This document shows, piece after piece, positions 17,200-24,444 of a stretch of DNA of 64,000 nucleotides. Under the pieces are notes generated by a model, which saw only the letters and a list, made by a program, of their open reading frames with translations, had not been told where the DNA came from and ran no database searches. Source of the DNA: Agromyces sp. 3263 (GTDB lineage Bacteria; Actinomycetota; Actinomycetes; Actinomycetales; Microbacteriaceae). Made by a program: the position numbers and the translations under genes. Where the stretch lies: positions 62,001-126,000 of the forward strand of contig NZ_JAVDUV010000001.1 of the NCBI RefSeq assembly GCF_031456545.1, written 5' to 3'. The stretch's first letter is position 1. Each line of letters begins with the position of its first letter.

Positions 17200-17906
17200 G
17201 CACCCTCGACGAGGCCGGCACCGGCGCAGCGACGGCCCGCACGGCCGACGCCGCTGAGGCCGACGCACCGGCCGACGCCTCGAGCGCCGCGCCGTCCGAC
17301 GGCGCCCTCGACGCCACGCCGCTGACCGAGCGCAGTCGGCAGAAGGCCGACCGTCGCGCCGCGATCCTCGGGGCCGCAGCCACGCTCTTCGCCGAACGCG
17401 GATACGCGGGCGTCACCATCGAAGACCTCGGCGCGGCGGTCGGCGTGAGCGGACCGGCCGTGTACCGGCACTTCCCCGGCAAGGCCGCCGTGCTCGCGGC
17501 GATCCTGCAGGGCGCCAGCCGGTCACTGCTCGACGGCGCCGAGAGGGTCCTCGCCTCCGCCGAGGAGCCCCGCGACGCACTGCGCGCGCTCATCCGCTTC
17601 CACGTCGACTTCGCACTCGGCGAGGCCGACGTCATCGTCGTGCAGGACCGCGAGCTCGGGCAGCTCGACCGCGGCGCACGCCACGAGGTGCGTTCGCTCC
17701 AGCGACGCTACGTCGAGCACTGGGTCGACACCCTCTCCCGACTCCGGCCCGATCGGGCCGAGGCGGAGCTCAGGTTCCGGGCACACGCCGCCTTCGGACT
17801 CCTGAACTCCACTCCGCACAGCGCCCGCATCCCTGGGCGCCGACCGGCCGACGGCACCATCCGCGGCATCCTGGAGGAGATGGCATGGGCGAGCCTCATG
17901 TCGTGA
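17193..17906 (+). CDS. TetR/AcrR-family regulator, predicted repressor of the leucine/ETF regulon
   Basis: 237 residues. After an Ala/Asp-rich stretch of ~48 residues the DNA-binding domain reads ILGAAATLFAERGYAGVTIE and VGVSGPAVYRHFPGKAAVL. The C-terminal ligand domain has a TetR_C profile with EELGQL-like acidic patches. It sits divergent to accD1 with a GTTAG-N6-CTAAC repeat between them, as the TetR BkaR (Rv2506) sits by the equivalent mycobacterial genes and represses branched-chain catabolism. The effector is probably an acyl-CoA (inference). The ATG at 17193 has no ribosome site and a later start in the linker cannot be excluded. Confidence 0.87.
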   Translation: MASTLDEAGTGAATARTADAAEADAPADASSAAPSDGALDATPLTERSRQKADRRAAILGAAATLFAERGYAGVTIEDLGAAVGVSGPAVYRHFPGKAAVLAAILQGASRSLLDGAERVLASAEEPRDALRALIRFHVDFALGEADVIVVQDRELGQLDRGARHEVRSLQRRYVEHWVDTLSRLRPDRAEAELRFRAHAAFGLLNSTPHSARIPGRRPADGTIRGILEEMAWASLMS

Positions 17907-18367
17907 CCCTGCGCGCGACCCGCGACGGGGATCTCGATGCACTCTTCGCGTTCGAGCAGGACGAGGCGGCCGTGCGCATGGCCGCCTTCACGCCGCCCGA
18001 CCCGAGTGACCGCGCCACGTTCGACGCCCACTGGCGGCGCCTGCTCGCCGACCCGTCGGTCGACGCCCGCACGGTCCGGGCCGACGGCGAGATCGTGGGC
18101 AGCGTCGCGCGCTGGTATGAGGACGGCACCGCCGAGATCACCACCTGGATCGATCCGGCCCAATGGAATCGCCACATCGCGACGCGGGCGATGCGCCTCT
18201 TCCTCGACAGCCTGGGCGAACGACCGGTGCGCGCTCGCGTCGCCGCCGACAACGCGGCATCCATCGCCGTGCTCGAGAAGCTCGGGTTCGAGCAGGTCGG
18301 GACCGCGGTGAGCTACGCCAACGCCCGCGGCACCGAGATCGAGGAGCGGATCTACCGCCTTGGCTGA
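17885..18367 (+). CDS. GNAT-family N-acetyltransferase (RimJ/RimL-like)
   Basis: 160 residues. Family elements include TLRATRDGDLDALFAFEQD at the start, the strand GTAEITTWIDPAQWNRHIATRA covering the acetyl-CoA loop, and RVAADNAASIAVLEKLGF, a classic RimJ/L-type motif. It overlaps the TetR gene by 22 bases in another frame and has GGAGGAG upstream, so it is co-expressed with the regulator. Acceptor unknown; protein or small-molecule amines are possible. Confidence 0.88.
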   Translation: MGEPHVVTLRATRDGDLDALFAFEQDEAAVRMAAFTPPDPSDRATFDAHWRRLLADPSVDARTVRADGEIVGSVARWYEDGTAEITTWIDPAQWNRHIATRAMRLFLDSLGERPVRARVAADNAASIAVLEKLGFEQVGTAVSYANARGTEIEERIYRLG

Positions 18368-18379
18368 GCCCGCCGCCGC

Positions 18380-18385
18380 TACAGT
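18380..18385 (+). promoter_or_regulatory. -10 box TACAGT of a leaderless promoter
   Basis: TACAGT is followed by six bases and the GTG of the cupin gene at 18392, with no ribosome site between them. Confidence 0.55.
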
Positions 18386-18391
18386 GGCGGC

Positions 18392-18820
18392 GTGAGCGAC
18401 TACGAGGTGCTGGAGATGGGCGGACTCGACGAGTGGCGCGGCCACTACGGCGGATTCCGCCCCGAGAGTTCGCGCGACGGCCGACGCGTGATCGACCACG
18501 ACCTGACCATGCAGTACATCGGCATGACGGCCAACGCGCTCGAGCCGGGCGAGGAGGCGGGCTACTGGCACATGCACGCGCGCATCGAGGAGGTCTACGT
18601 CTTCCTCGGCGGGCACGGCCAGATGGGCCTCGACGACGACGTCGTCGAGGTCGGCGCCGGCACGGTCGTGCGGGTCGGACAGGGGGTGTGGCGCACCTGG
18701 CGGTGCGCGCCCGACAGCGCCGGGCAGTTGCGCTGGCTGTGCATCCGCGCCGGCGGCTCCGAGCTCCCGCACTTCCCCGACGACAGCACCCGCGACACCG
18801 AGCGCCCCGCGCCCTGGTAG
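18392..18820 (+). CDS. cupin-domain protein
   Basis: 142 residues from a GTG. The single beta-barrel cupin shows GYWHMHARIEEVYVFLGG (motif 1, metal-ligand His, His and Glu) and a second half VVEVGAGTVVRVGQGVWR with a weakened motif 2. Such small cupins bind a metal and serve as isomerases, dioxygenases or sensors; nothing here tells which. It lies 24 bases after the GNAT gene but has its own leaderless -10 box. Confidence 0.87.
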   Translation: MSDYEVLEMGGLDEWRGHYGGFRPESSRDGRRVIDHDLTMQYIGMTANALEPGEEAGYWHMHARIEEVYVFLGGHGQMGLDDDVVEVGAGTVVRVGQGVWRTWRCAPDSAGQLRWLCIRAGGSELPHFPDDSTRDTERPAPW

Positions 18821-18862
18821 CGGCACCGCCCCGGGCAACCCCGGCGGCCGGCGTCGACGGGC

Positions 18863-19171
18863 TCAGACGGGCTTCGCGCCCTGCTCGTCGGCGAGTTCGC
18901 GGATGCGTCGCGCGAGCGCCACGTCGCGGCTCGTCACGCCCCCCACGTCGTGCGAGCTGAGCTCGAACGCGATGCGCCCCCATCCGAGGTGCACGTCGGG
19001 GTGGTGGTCCGCGGCATCCGCCTCGAGCGCGACCGCGTCGAGCAGTCGCACCGCGCTCGCGAAGTCGGCGGTGCGGAACGCCCCGACGAGGTGGTCTTCG
19101 TGGGTGAACCCCGACCCGTCGAGTTCGGAGCCGGTCTCCGCCGGCGAGAGGATGACGCGCGGATCATGCAT
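18863..19171 (-). CDS. 4a-hydroxytetrahydrobiopterin dehydratase (pterin carbinolamine dehydratase)
   Basis: 102 residues, the usual size. The active-site signature is ADHHPDVHLGWGRIAFELSS, with the His-His-Pro and later His that act on the 4a-carbinolamine, and the C-terminal GVTSRDVALARRI helix is typical. It recycles pterin cofactor or, in bacteria without aromatic hydroxylases, may serve molybdopterin or folate-related needs. It lies 27 bases after the stop of bkdC's coding direction neighbour, on the same strand, and could be the tail of the bkd transcript. Confidence 0.9.
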   Translation of the reverse strand: MHDPRVILSPAETGSELDGSGFTHEDHLVGAFRTADFASAVRLLDAVALEADAADHHPDVHLGWGRIAFELSSHDVGGVTSRDVALARRIRELADEQGAKPV

Positions 19172-19198
19172 GCGCCCATCCTCCCGCCGATGCGGTGA

Positions 19199-20644
19199 TC
19201 ACGCCATGGTGAGGGCGAGACCCGGTTCGCGCAGGATGGCGCCGAGGTCGGCGAGGAATCGCGACCCCTGCTCGCCGTCGACGAGCCGGTGGTCGAACGA
19301 CAGCGAGAGCGTCATGACCTCGCGCAGGGCGATCTCGCCGCGGTGCTCCCACGGCTGGCGTCGCACGGCGCCCATCGCGAGGATCGCGGCCTCCCCCGGG
19401 TTCAGGATCGGCGTGCCGGCGTCGATGCCGAAGACGCCGATGTTCGTGATCGACAGGGTGCCCCCGCTCAGGTCGGCGGGCTGCGTGCGCCCGGCACGTG
19501 CGGTCTCGGCGAGCGCGGCGATCGCGTCGGCGAGCTCGATGAGGGTCATCCGCTCGGCGCGCTTGACGTTGGGCACCACGAGGCCCCGGCCGGTCGCCGC
19601 GGCGATGCCGAGGTTCACGCCGCCGAAGCGCACGATCTCCTGGGCGTCCTCGTCCCAGCGGGAGTTCACCTCGGGGGTGCGACGGGCGGCGATGCACACG
19701 GCCTTCGCCACCACCGTGAGCGGCGTCACCTTGTGCCCCGCGAAGGCGCGATCGTCGCGGATGCCGCGGAGGAGCTCCATCGTGGCCGTCACGTCGATCG
19801 TGAGGAACTCGGTCACGTGCGGCGCGGTGAAGGCGCTGCGCACCATGGCGGCGGCGGTGTGCTTGCGCACGCCCTTGATCGGGATGCGAGTCTCCTCGAG
19901 GCCGAGCGCGTCGGCCCCTCCAGGCCCGCTCACGGCGGCGGCGTCGGCGACGCGGCCCTGGACGACGGCACCGGATGCCGCGGCCTCGACGTCGCCGCGG
20001 GTGATGAGCCCGCGGTCCCCCGTGCCGCTGACAGTGGCGAGGTCGATGCCGAGGTCGCGTGCGAGCTTCCGCACGGGCGGCGTGGACCGCGGTCGCTCGG
20101 GCGCGCCCGTGGACAGGTGGGACGGCGTCGTCGTGGCGGGCTCCCGGCCCCCGGCCACCGGCGCGGCGTCGAGGTCGGTGACGGTGCCGCCCGAGGCCGG
20201 CGGTTCGGGCACCAGGTCGGCGGCGAGGCTCGCGCGGCGGGCACGGCGCTTGGGGCCGCCCTCGTCGCGGGCGCCGTAGCCCACGAGGTTCGGCCCGGGG
20301 GCGGCATCCCGCTCGGGCTCCGACGCGGGCGACGCGGGCGCGACGTCGGTCGCCGGGGCGGCCGCGGACGCGGGGCTCGAGGCCGCGGCATCCGTCGCCG
20401 CACCGTCGCCGGTGTCGCAGGAGAACAGCGGCTCGCCGACGTTCACGGTCTCGCCCTCGGCGGCGTGCAGCGCGGTGATCACGCCGGCGTACGGTGATGG
20501 CAGCTCGACGACGGCCTTCGCCGTCTCGACGTCGGCGATGATCTGGTTCAGTTCGACCCGGTCGCCGACGGCCACGCGCCAGGCGACGATCTCCGACTCG
20601 GTCAGCCCCTCGCCGAGGTCGGGCAGCGGGAACTCCCGGATCAT
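19199..20644 (-). CDS. bkdC: branched-chain 2-oxo acid dehydrogenase E2 (dihydrolipoyl acyltransferase)
   Basis: 481 residues. Lipoyl domain at 1-80 with the lipoylated Lys43 in DVETAKAVV; an Ala/Pro-rich linker; the E1/E3-binding domain at ~200-235 (PPVRKLARDLGIDL); and the catalytic domain to the end, with active-site His452 and Asp456 in SFDHRLVDGE. Transfers the acyl group from E1 to CoA. I prefer the ATG at 20644, which has GGAGG ten bases upstream, over a GTG at 20653 that overlaps the bkdB stop. Third gene of bkdABC. Confidence 0.94.
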   Translation of the reverse strand: MIREFPLPDLGEGLTESEIVAWRVAVGDRVELNQIIADVETAKAVVELPSPYAGVITALHAAEGETVNVGEPLFSCDTGDGAATDAAASSPASAAAPATDVAPASPASEPERDAAPGPNLVGYGARDEGGPKRRARRASLAADLVPEPPASGGTVTDLDAAPVAGGREPATTTPSHLSTGAPERPRSTPPVRKLARDLGIDLATVSGTGDRGLITRGDVEAAASGAVVQGRVADAAAVSGPGGADALGLEETRIPIKGVRKHTAAAMVRSAFTAPHVTEFLTIDVTATMELLRGIRDDRAFAGHKVTPLTVVAKAVCIAARRTPEVNSRWDEDAQEIVRFGGVNLGIAAATGRGLVVPNVKRAERMTLIELADAIAALAETARAGRTQPADLSGGTLSITNIGVFGIDAGTPILNPGEAAILAMGAVRRQPWEHRGEIALREVMTLSLSFDHRLVDGEQGSRFLADLGAILREPGLALTMA

Positions 20645-20649
20645 GCCGC

Positions 20650-21660
20650 TCACGCCTCCACCCCGCTCAGCGAGTTCGGGCGGCCGAGCACGCGGTCGAC
20701 CCCGTCGAGGATGCGGTCGAGGTCGGGCAGGTGGTGCCGTTCGAGCTTCGCGGGCGGGTAGGGGATGTCGTGGCCCGTGACGCGCACGGGTGCGGCCTCG
20801 AGGAACTCGAAGCAGCGCTCGGTGACGCTCGCGGCGAGCTCGGCGCCCACGCCCCCCTGCTGTCCGGCCTCGTGCGTGATGACGAGGCGGCCCGTGCGAC
20901 GCACCGACGCCTCGACGGTCGCGTAGTCGACGGGGGCGAGCGAGCGCAGGTCGATGACCTCGATCGAGACGCCGTCCTCGGCCGCGGCGATGGCGGCGTC
21001 TCGGGCCGTCTGCACGAGCGCGCCGTATGTCACGAGCGTGACGTCGGTGCCGGATGCCACGACCGAGGCGACCCCCATGGGCTTCGCGTCGGCCAGGCTC
21101 GCCGTCTCGTCGACCTCGCCCTTCACGTGATAGCGGCGCTTCGGCTCGAAGAACAGCACCGGGTCGTCGCTGGCGATGGCCTGCTGGATCATCACGTACG
21201 CGTCGGCGGGGTTCGAGCACGCCACGACGCGGAGGCCGGCCGTGTGCGCGAAGTACGCCTCGGGCGACTCGGAGTGGTGCTCTGCCGCGCCGATGCCGCC
21301 GCCGAACGGCACCCGGATCGTCAGCGGCATCCGCACGTTGCCGCGCGAGCGGTAGTGCAGCTTCGCGACCTGGGCGACGATCTGGTCGAAGCCCGGGTAG
21401 ATGAACCCGTCGAACTGGATCTCGACGACCGGCCGGAACCCGCGGTACGCGAGGCCCACGGCGGTGCCCATGATGCCGGCCTCGGACAGCGGGGTGTCCA
21501 CCACGCGGTTCGCGCCGAACTCGGCCTTCAGTCCGTCGGTGATGCGGAAGACCCCGCCGAGCGTGCCGATGTCCTCGCCCATGAGCACGACCTTGTCGTC
21601 GGCGGCGAGGGCGCGCCGGAGACCGGCATTGAGGGCCTTCCCGAGGGTGAGCGTGGTCAT
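20650..21660 (-). CDS. bkdB: branched-chain 2-oxo acid dehydrogenase E1 beta subunit
   Basis: 336 residues, starting MTTLTLGKALNAGLRRAL. Typical E1-beta segments are VVLMGEDIGTLGGVFRITDGL, VDTPLSEAGIMGTAVGLAYRG and a C-terminal transketolase domain with VVASGTDVTLVTYGALV and VEVIDLRSLAPVD-like ISIEVIDLRSLAPVDY in the thiamine-enzyme pattern. Pairs with the alpha subunit to decarboxylate branched 2-oxo acids from Leu, Ile and Val. ATGA overlap with bkdA upstream and near contact with bkdC downstream show one operon. Confidence 0.95.
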   Translation of the reverse strand: MTTLTLGKALNAGLRRALAADDKVVLMGEDIGTLGGVFRITDGLKAEFGANRVVDTPLSEAGIMGTAVGLAYRGFRPVVEIQFDGFIYPGFDQIVAQVAKLHYRSRGNVRMPLTIRVPFGGGIGAAEHHSESPEAYFAHTAGLRVVACSNPADAYVMIQQAIASDDPVLFFEPKRRYHVKGEVDETASLADAKPMGVASVVASGTDVTLVTYGALVQTARDAAIAAAEDGVSIEVIDLRSLAPVDYATVEASVRRTGRLVITHEAGQQGGVGAELAASVTERCFEFLEAAPVRVTGHDIPYPPAKLERHHLPDLDRILDGVDRVLGRPNSLSGVEA

Positions 21661-22805
21661 CGGGCGCCTCCTGCAGCACCGGATGCCGCGGCATCCGTCT
21701 CGTCGAACATGGCGAGGTAGCGCGCGTAGTGGTCGCGCTGGCGCGCGAGGTGCGTGTTGGGCTCCGCGTAGACGTGGTCGAACACGGTCATCGGCTCGGG
21801 GTCGGGGATCGTCGTGACGGCCGCGCGCAACTCGGCGGCGGCGCGACCGGCCTCGTCGGCGATGTCGCGCTCGAGGCCCTCGGTGTCGACGCCCATGGTG
21901 CCGAGGAGGGCGAGCAGCCGGCTGAGCGGGTCGCGAGCACCCCATTCGGTGAGCTCGTGGTCGGTGCGGTAGCGCTTGGGGTCATCGGCCGTGGTGTGCG
22001 GCCCGAGCCGGTAGGTGACCGCCTCGATGAAGGTCGGGCCGCCGCCACGACGGGCGCGGTCGAGCGCGATGCGCGTCGCGGCGAGCACCGCGAGCACGTC
22101 GTTGCCGTCGACGCGGATGCCGGGCATGCCGAACCCGTCGGCGCGGCGGGCGAGCGGCTGCTTGGACTGCAGGCCCACCGGCTCCGAGATCGCCCACTGG
22201 TTGTTCTGGCAGAAGAACACGACCGGCGCGTCGAAGCTCGCCGCGAAGACGAGGGCCTCGTTCACATCGCCCTCGCTCGTCGCGCCGTCGCCGAAGTACG
22301 CGACGCTCGCGGCATCCGTGCCCTCCCAGGCCGCGCCCATCGCCCAGCCGGTGGCGTGCAGCGCCTGGGCGCCGATGATGATCTGGGGCACGGCCATGCC
22401 GTGCTCGTACGGGTTCCACCCGGAGGAGGCGGAGCCGCGCCACACGGTGAGCAGCTCGGCCGGTCCGACGCCGCGGCACCAGGCCACGGCGTGCTCGCGG
22501 TAGCTCGTGAACACGAAGTCGTCGTCGCGCAGGGCGCGGGCCGAGCCGATCTGCGCGGCCTCCTGCCCGGCGAGCGGCGGCCAGAGTCCCAGCTCACCCT
22601 GACGCTGCAGAGCCGTCGCCTCGGCGTCGAGCCGGCGCACGATGGCCATGTCGCGGTAGAGGCGGCCGAGTGCGGCGGCGTCGACGTCGGCGACCCAGGG
22701 GTCGTGCTCGGCGTCGGCACGGCGCTCGCCGGCGGGGGTGATGAGCTGCACGAAGTGGTCGGGCCTGGTGAGGAGCCCGGTGGCGTCTCGGTCGGATGGG
22801 GTCAT
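21657..22805 (-). CDS. bkdA: branched-chain 2-oxo acid dehydrogenase E1 alpha subunit
   Basis: 382 residues from the ATG at 22805, with AGGA seven bases upstream. The thiamine-diphosphate motif runs from GDG at 172-174 to NN at 201-202 (FGDGATSEGDVNEA ... FFCQNNQW). The phosphorylation-loop-like YRLGPHTTADDPKRY is also present. The longer upstream frame is rejected because it is Arg-rich non-coding sequence. The enzyme generates the isovaleryl-CoA and related acyl-CoAs that feed the acyl-CoA dehydrogenase and carboxylase block at 5.6-17 kb. Confidence 0.95.
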   Translation of the reverse strand: MTPSDRDATGLLTRPDHFVQLITPAGERRADAEHDPWVADVDAAALGRLYRDMAIVRRLDAEATALQRQGELGLWPPLAGQEAAQIGSARALRDDDFVFTSYREHAVAWCRGVGPAELLTVWRGSASSGWNPYEHGMAVPQIIIGAQALHATGWAMGAAWEGTDAASVAYFGDGATSEGDVNEALVFAASFDAPVVFFCQNNQWAISEPVGLQSKQPLARRADGFGMPGIRVDGNDVLAVLAATRIALDRARRGGGPTFIEAVTYRLGPHTTADDPKRYRTDHELTEWGARDPLSRLLALLGTMGVDTEGLERDIADEAGRAAAELRAAVTTIPDPEPMTVFDHVYAEPNTHLARQRDHYARYLAMFDETDAAASGAAGGAR

Positions 22806-22875
22806 CGTCGATCCTCGCGTTCGGCGGGCCCGCCTCGTGAGCGGCCCGCGCCCGGCGACTCTGCCGGATACCGTG

Positions 22876-22904
22876 AGCGTACGTCGATCTGGCACTCAGC
22901 TCAA
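22876..22904 (-). promoter_or_regulatory. predicted bkdA promoter
   Basis: Minus-strand TTGAGC (22899-22904), 17-base spacer, TACGCT (22876-22881), giving a leader of about 65 bases. No GTTAG-N6-CTAAC operator is present, so this operon is probably under the divergent Lrp/AsnC protein instead of the TetR regulon. Confidence 0.5.
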
Positions 22905-22957
22905 GTATGCGCGGACGCGTTGAGCATGTTGCCAAGTTGCCTCGGGAGTTCCGGTGC

Positions 22958-22963
22958 TATCGT
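22958..22963 (+). promoter_or_regulatory. -10 box TATCGT of a leaderless promoter for the Lrp/AsnC gene
   Basis: TATCGT is followed by eight bases and the ATG at 22972. Upstream, GTTGCC occurs twice in direct repeat (about 22928-22940), a possible binding region. Confidence 0.5.
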
Positions 22964-22971
22964 GTGGCGAT

Positions 22972-23430
22972 ATGAACGGCTACGACGCGGTCGACCGTGC
23001 CCTGCTCATCGCACTGGCTGCCGACCCCCGGGCGACCGTCGTCGCGCTCGCCGACCGGCTGGCGCTGTCGCGCAACACCGTGCAGGCGCGGATGTCGCGG
23101 CTCGAGGCATCCGGCGCGTTCCTCTCGTTCGAGCGCAGCATCGACCCGGCCCCGCTCGGCTTCCCGCTCGAGGCGTTCGTGTCGGTGCACGTGCGCCAGA
23201 AGCAGCTCGCCGACGTGGTGGCCGAGATCGCCGGCATCCCCGAGGTGATCCAGGCGCACGGCCTGTCGGGCTCGGTCGACCTGCTCGTGCGCGTCGTCTG
23301 CCGCGACGCGCACGACCTCTTCCGGATCGACGGCGAGATCCTCGCGATCGAGGGCGTCGAGCGCACCGAGACCTCGCTCGCGATGGGCGAGCTCATCCCG
23401 TTCAGATTGGCGCCACTCCTCGGCCGCTGA
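22972..23430 (+). CDS. Lrp/AsnC-family transcriptional regulator
   Basis: 152 residues. The N-terminal winged helix shows LLIALAADPRATVVALADRLALSRNTVQARMSRLE, interrupted only by the turn, and the C-terminal RAM ligand domain has AHGLSGSVDLLVRVVCRDAHDL, with the Gly-rich amino-acid-binding loop. It is divergent from bkdABC, as BkdR-type regulators commonly are, and so is expected to activate the operon in response to branched amino acids. The effector is inferred, not seen. Confidence 0.92.
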   Translation: MNGYDAVDRALLIALAADPRATVVALADRLALSRNTVQARMSRLEASGAFLSFERSIDPAPLGFPLEAFVSVHVRQKQLADVVAEIAGIPEVIQAHGLSGSVDLLVRVVCRDAHDLFRIDGEILAIEGVERTETSLAMGELIPFRLAPLLGR

Positions 23431-23446
23431 GTTGCAAACGGATTTA

Positions 23447-23488
23447 TGCAAAGAAATCCTTGCAAGGCTTTCTTTGCAGCGCTATCTT
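23447..23488 (+). promoter_or_regulatory. autoregulated leaderless promoter with a 32-base palindrome
   Basis: A -35 TTGCAA (23460-23465), 17 bases and a -10 TATCTT (23483-23488) end six bases before the ATG at 23495. The -35 lies in the centre of a palindrome at 23447-23478: arms TGCAAAGAAA and TTTCTTTGCA, core CCTTGCAAGG, with only one unpaired position pair. TTGCAA-like half sites also flank it at 23432 and 23488. A dimeric winged-helix protein bound here would block its own transcription. Confidence 0.75.
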
Positions 23489-23494
23489 TGCAAC

Positions 23495-24145
23495 ATGAGC
23501 AAGGAACACGACGAGCTTCAGTCGCAGCCGAGCAGCCTCCGTCACCCCGGCGTCGATCACCTCATCACCACCGACAGCCTGAAGTCGCTCGCGCACCCGT
23601 TGCGCGTGCGCATCTACGACGAGCTCTCGGCGTACGGTCCGCTGACCGCGAGCGGTCTGGCCGAACGTCTCGGCGAATCGAGCGGGTCCACGAGCTACCA
23701 CCTCCGCCAACTCGAGCGCACGGGCCTCGTCCGCGAGGACACGTCGCGCGGGAAAGGCCGGGAACGGTGGTGGGAGCGCACGCCCGGTTCCATCGCGATC
23801 CCCGACGCCCGGTCGCTGCCGCCGGGCAGCGCCGAGCGCCTCGCGGTCCGGCTCGTGGAGGACGAATGGCTCCGGACTCGAGACCAGAACTTCCACGAGT
23901 TCGTCTCCGAGGGCGACGCCGTCTTCGGCGATGAGTGGCTCGACATCGCGACGAGCGACACCATCAACCTGCGACTCACACCCGAACAGCTGAGCGCACT
24001 CGTCGCCGACATCGACGCGGTGCTGATGCGCTACATCGACGCCCACAAACGCACCCCGACGCCGGGCTCGCGCCCGGTGCAGATCCAGATCAACGCCTTC
24101 CCGCTCGTGCGCGGGGAGCCGACCGAAGACCCCTCGAAGGGATGA
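23495..24145 (+). CDS. ArsR-like winged-helix transcriptional regulator
   Basis: 216 residues starting MSKEHDELQ. The helix-turn-helix core is SLAHPLRVRIYDELSAYGPL then TASGLAERLGESSGSTSYHL, followed by RQLERTGLVREDTSRGKGR (wing). This is the HTH_20-type domain common in actinobacterial regulators that often control an adjacent transporter. The C-terminal half is helical with no known ligand domain. The start at 23495 is fixed by the leaderless -10 box; the stop overlaps the next small gene as ATGA. Probably an autorepressor. Confidence 0.88.
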   Translation: MSKEHDELQSQPSSLRHPGVDHLITTDSLKSLAHPLRVRIYDELSAYGPLTASGLAERLGESSGSTSYHLRQLERTGLVREDTSRGKGRERWWERTPGSIAIPDARSLPPGSAERLAVRLVEDEWLRTRDQNFHEFVSEGDAVFGDEWLDIATSDTINLRLTPEQLSALVADIDAVLMRYIDAHKRTPTPGSRPVQIQINAFPLVRGEPTEDPSKG

Positions 24146-24360
24146 CGATGAACACCGCACTCCTCTCCCCCAACACCGGCCTGGTGGCCGAGTGGGCCGT
24201 GCGCAGCGGTCTCAGCCTCGCCAGCTGGGGCCTGCAGCGAGCCGCCCGCCGCAACGACCGCGATCGCCTGTTGCGTCGCCTCGAAGCCCGGGCCGCCGCC
24301 GAAGCGGCGCTCGCCGAACGCGACGCGACGTTCCGGTCGTCGACCTACGGCCTGCTCTAG
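24142..24360 (+). CDS. small helical protein of unknown function, coupled to the winged-helix regulator
   Basis: 72 residues, no recognised family. An N-terminal moderately hydrophobic stretch (LVAEWAVRSGLSLASWGLQ) is followed by a strongly basic, Arg/Ala-rich helix (RRNDRDRLLRRLEARAAAEAALAE). In actinobacteria such regulators usually precede a major facilitator transporter; here only this short gene follows before a terminator. The ATG at 24142 overlaps the regulator stop by four bases; an in-frame ATG at 24148 is an alternative. Membrane-associated or nucleic-acid-binding roles are both possible. Confidence 0.7.
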   Translation: MTMNTALLSPNTGLVAEWAVRSGLSLASWGLQRAARRNDRDRLLRRLEARAAAEAALAERDATFRSSTYGLL

Positions 24361-24389
24361 GCACGACCGGACGATCGCGGAGCGGAGAC

Positions 24390-24430
24390 GACGGATGCCC
24401 CGCCCGAACGAATCGGGCGGGGCATCCGTC
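24390..24430. terminator. bidirectional hairpin terminator
   Basis: Perfect 18-base stem (24390-24407 with 24413-24430) and a five-base loop, between two converging genes (the 72-residue gene and pnp). The arms contain GGATGCC and GGCATCC, a pair found in other terminators of this window. Confidence 0.85.
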
Positions 24431-24444
24431 TGTGCAGCGGCGAC

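Noticed and set aside
20645..20653. GTG start for bkdC at 20653 overlapping the bkdB stop
   Set aside because: The ribosome site is one base from this codon; the ATG at 20644 has the proper distance.
22806..22971. TetR operator in front of bkdABC
   Set aside because: No GTTAG-N6-CTAAC repeat is present; only GTTGCC direct repeats, so the TetR regulon probably does not include bkd.
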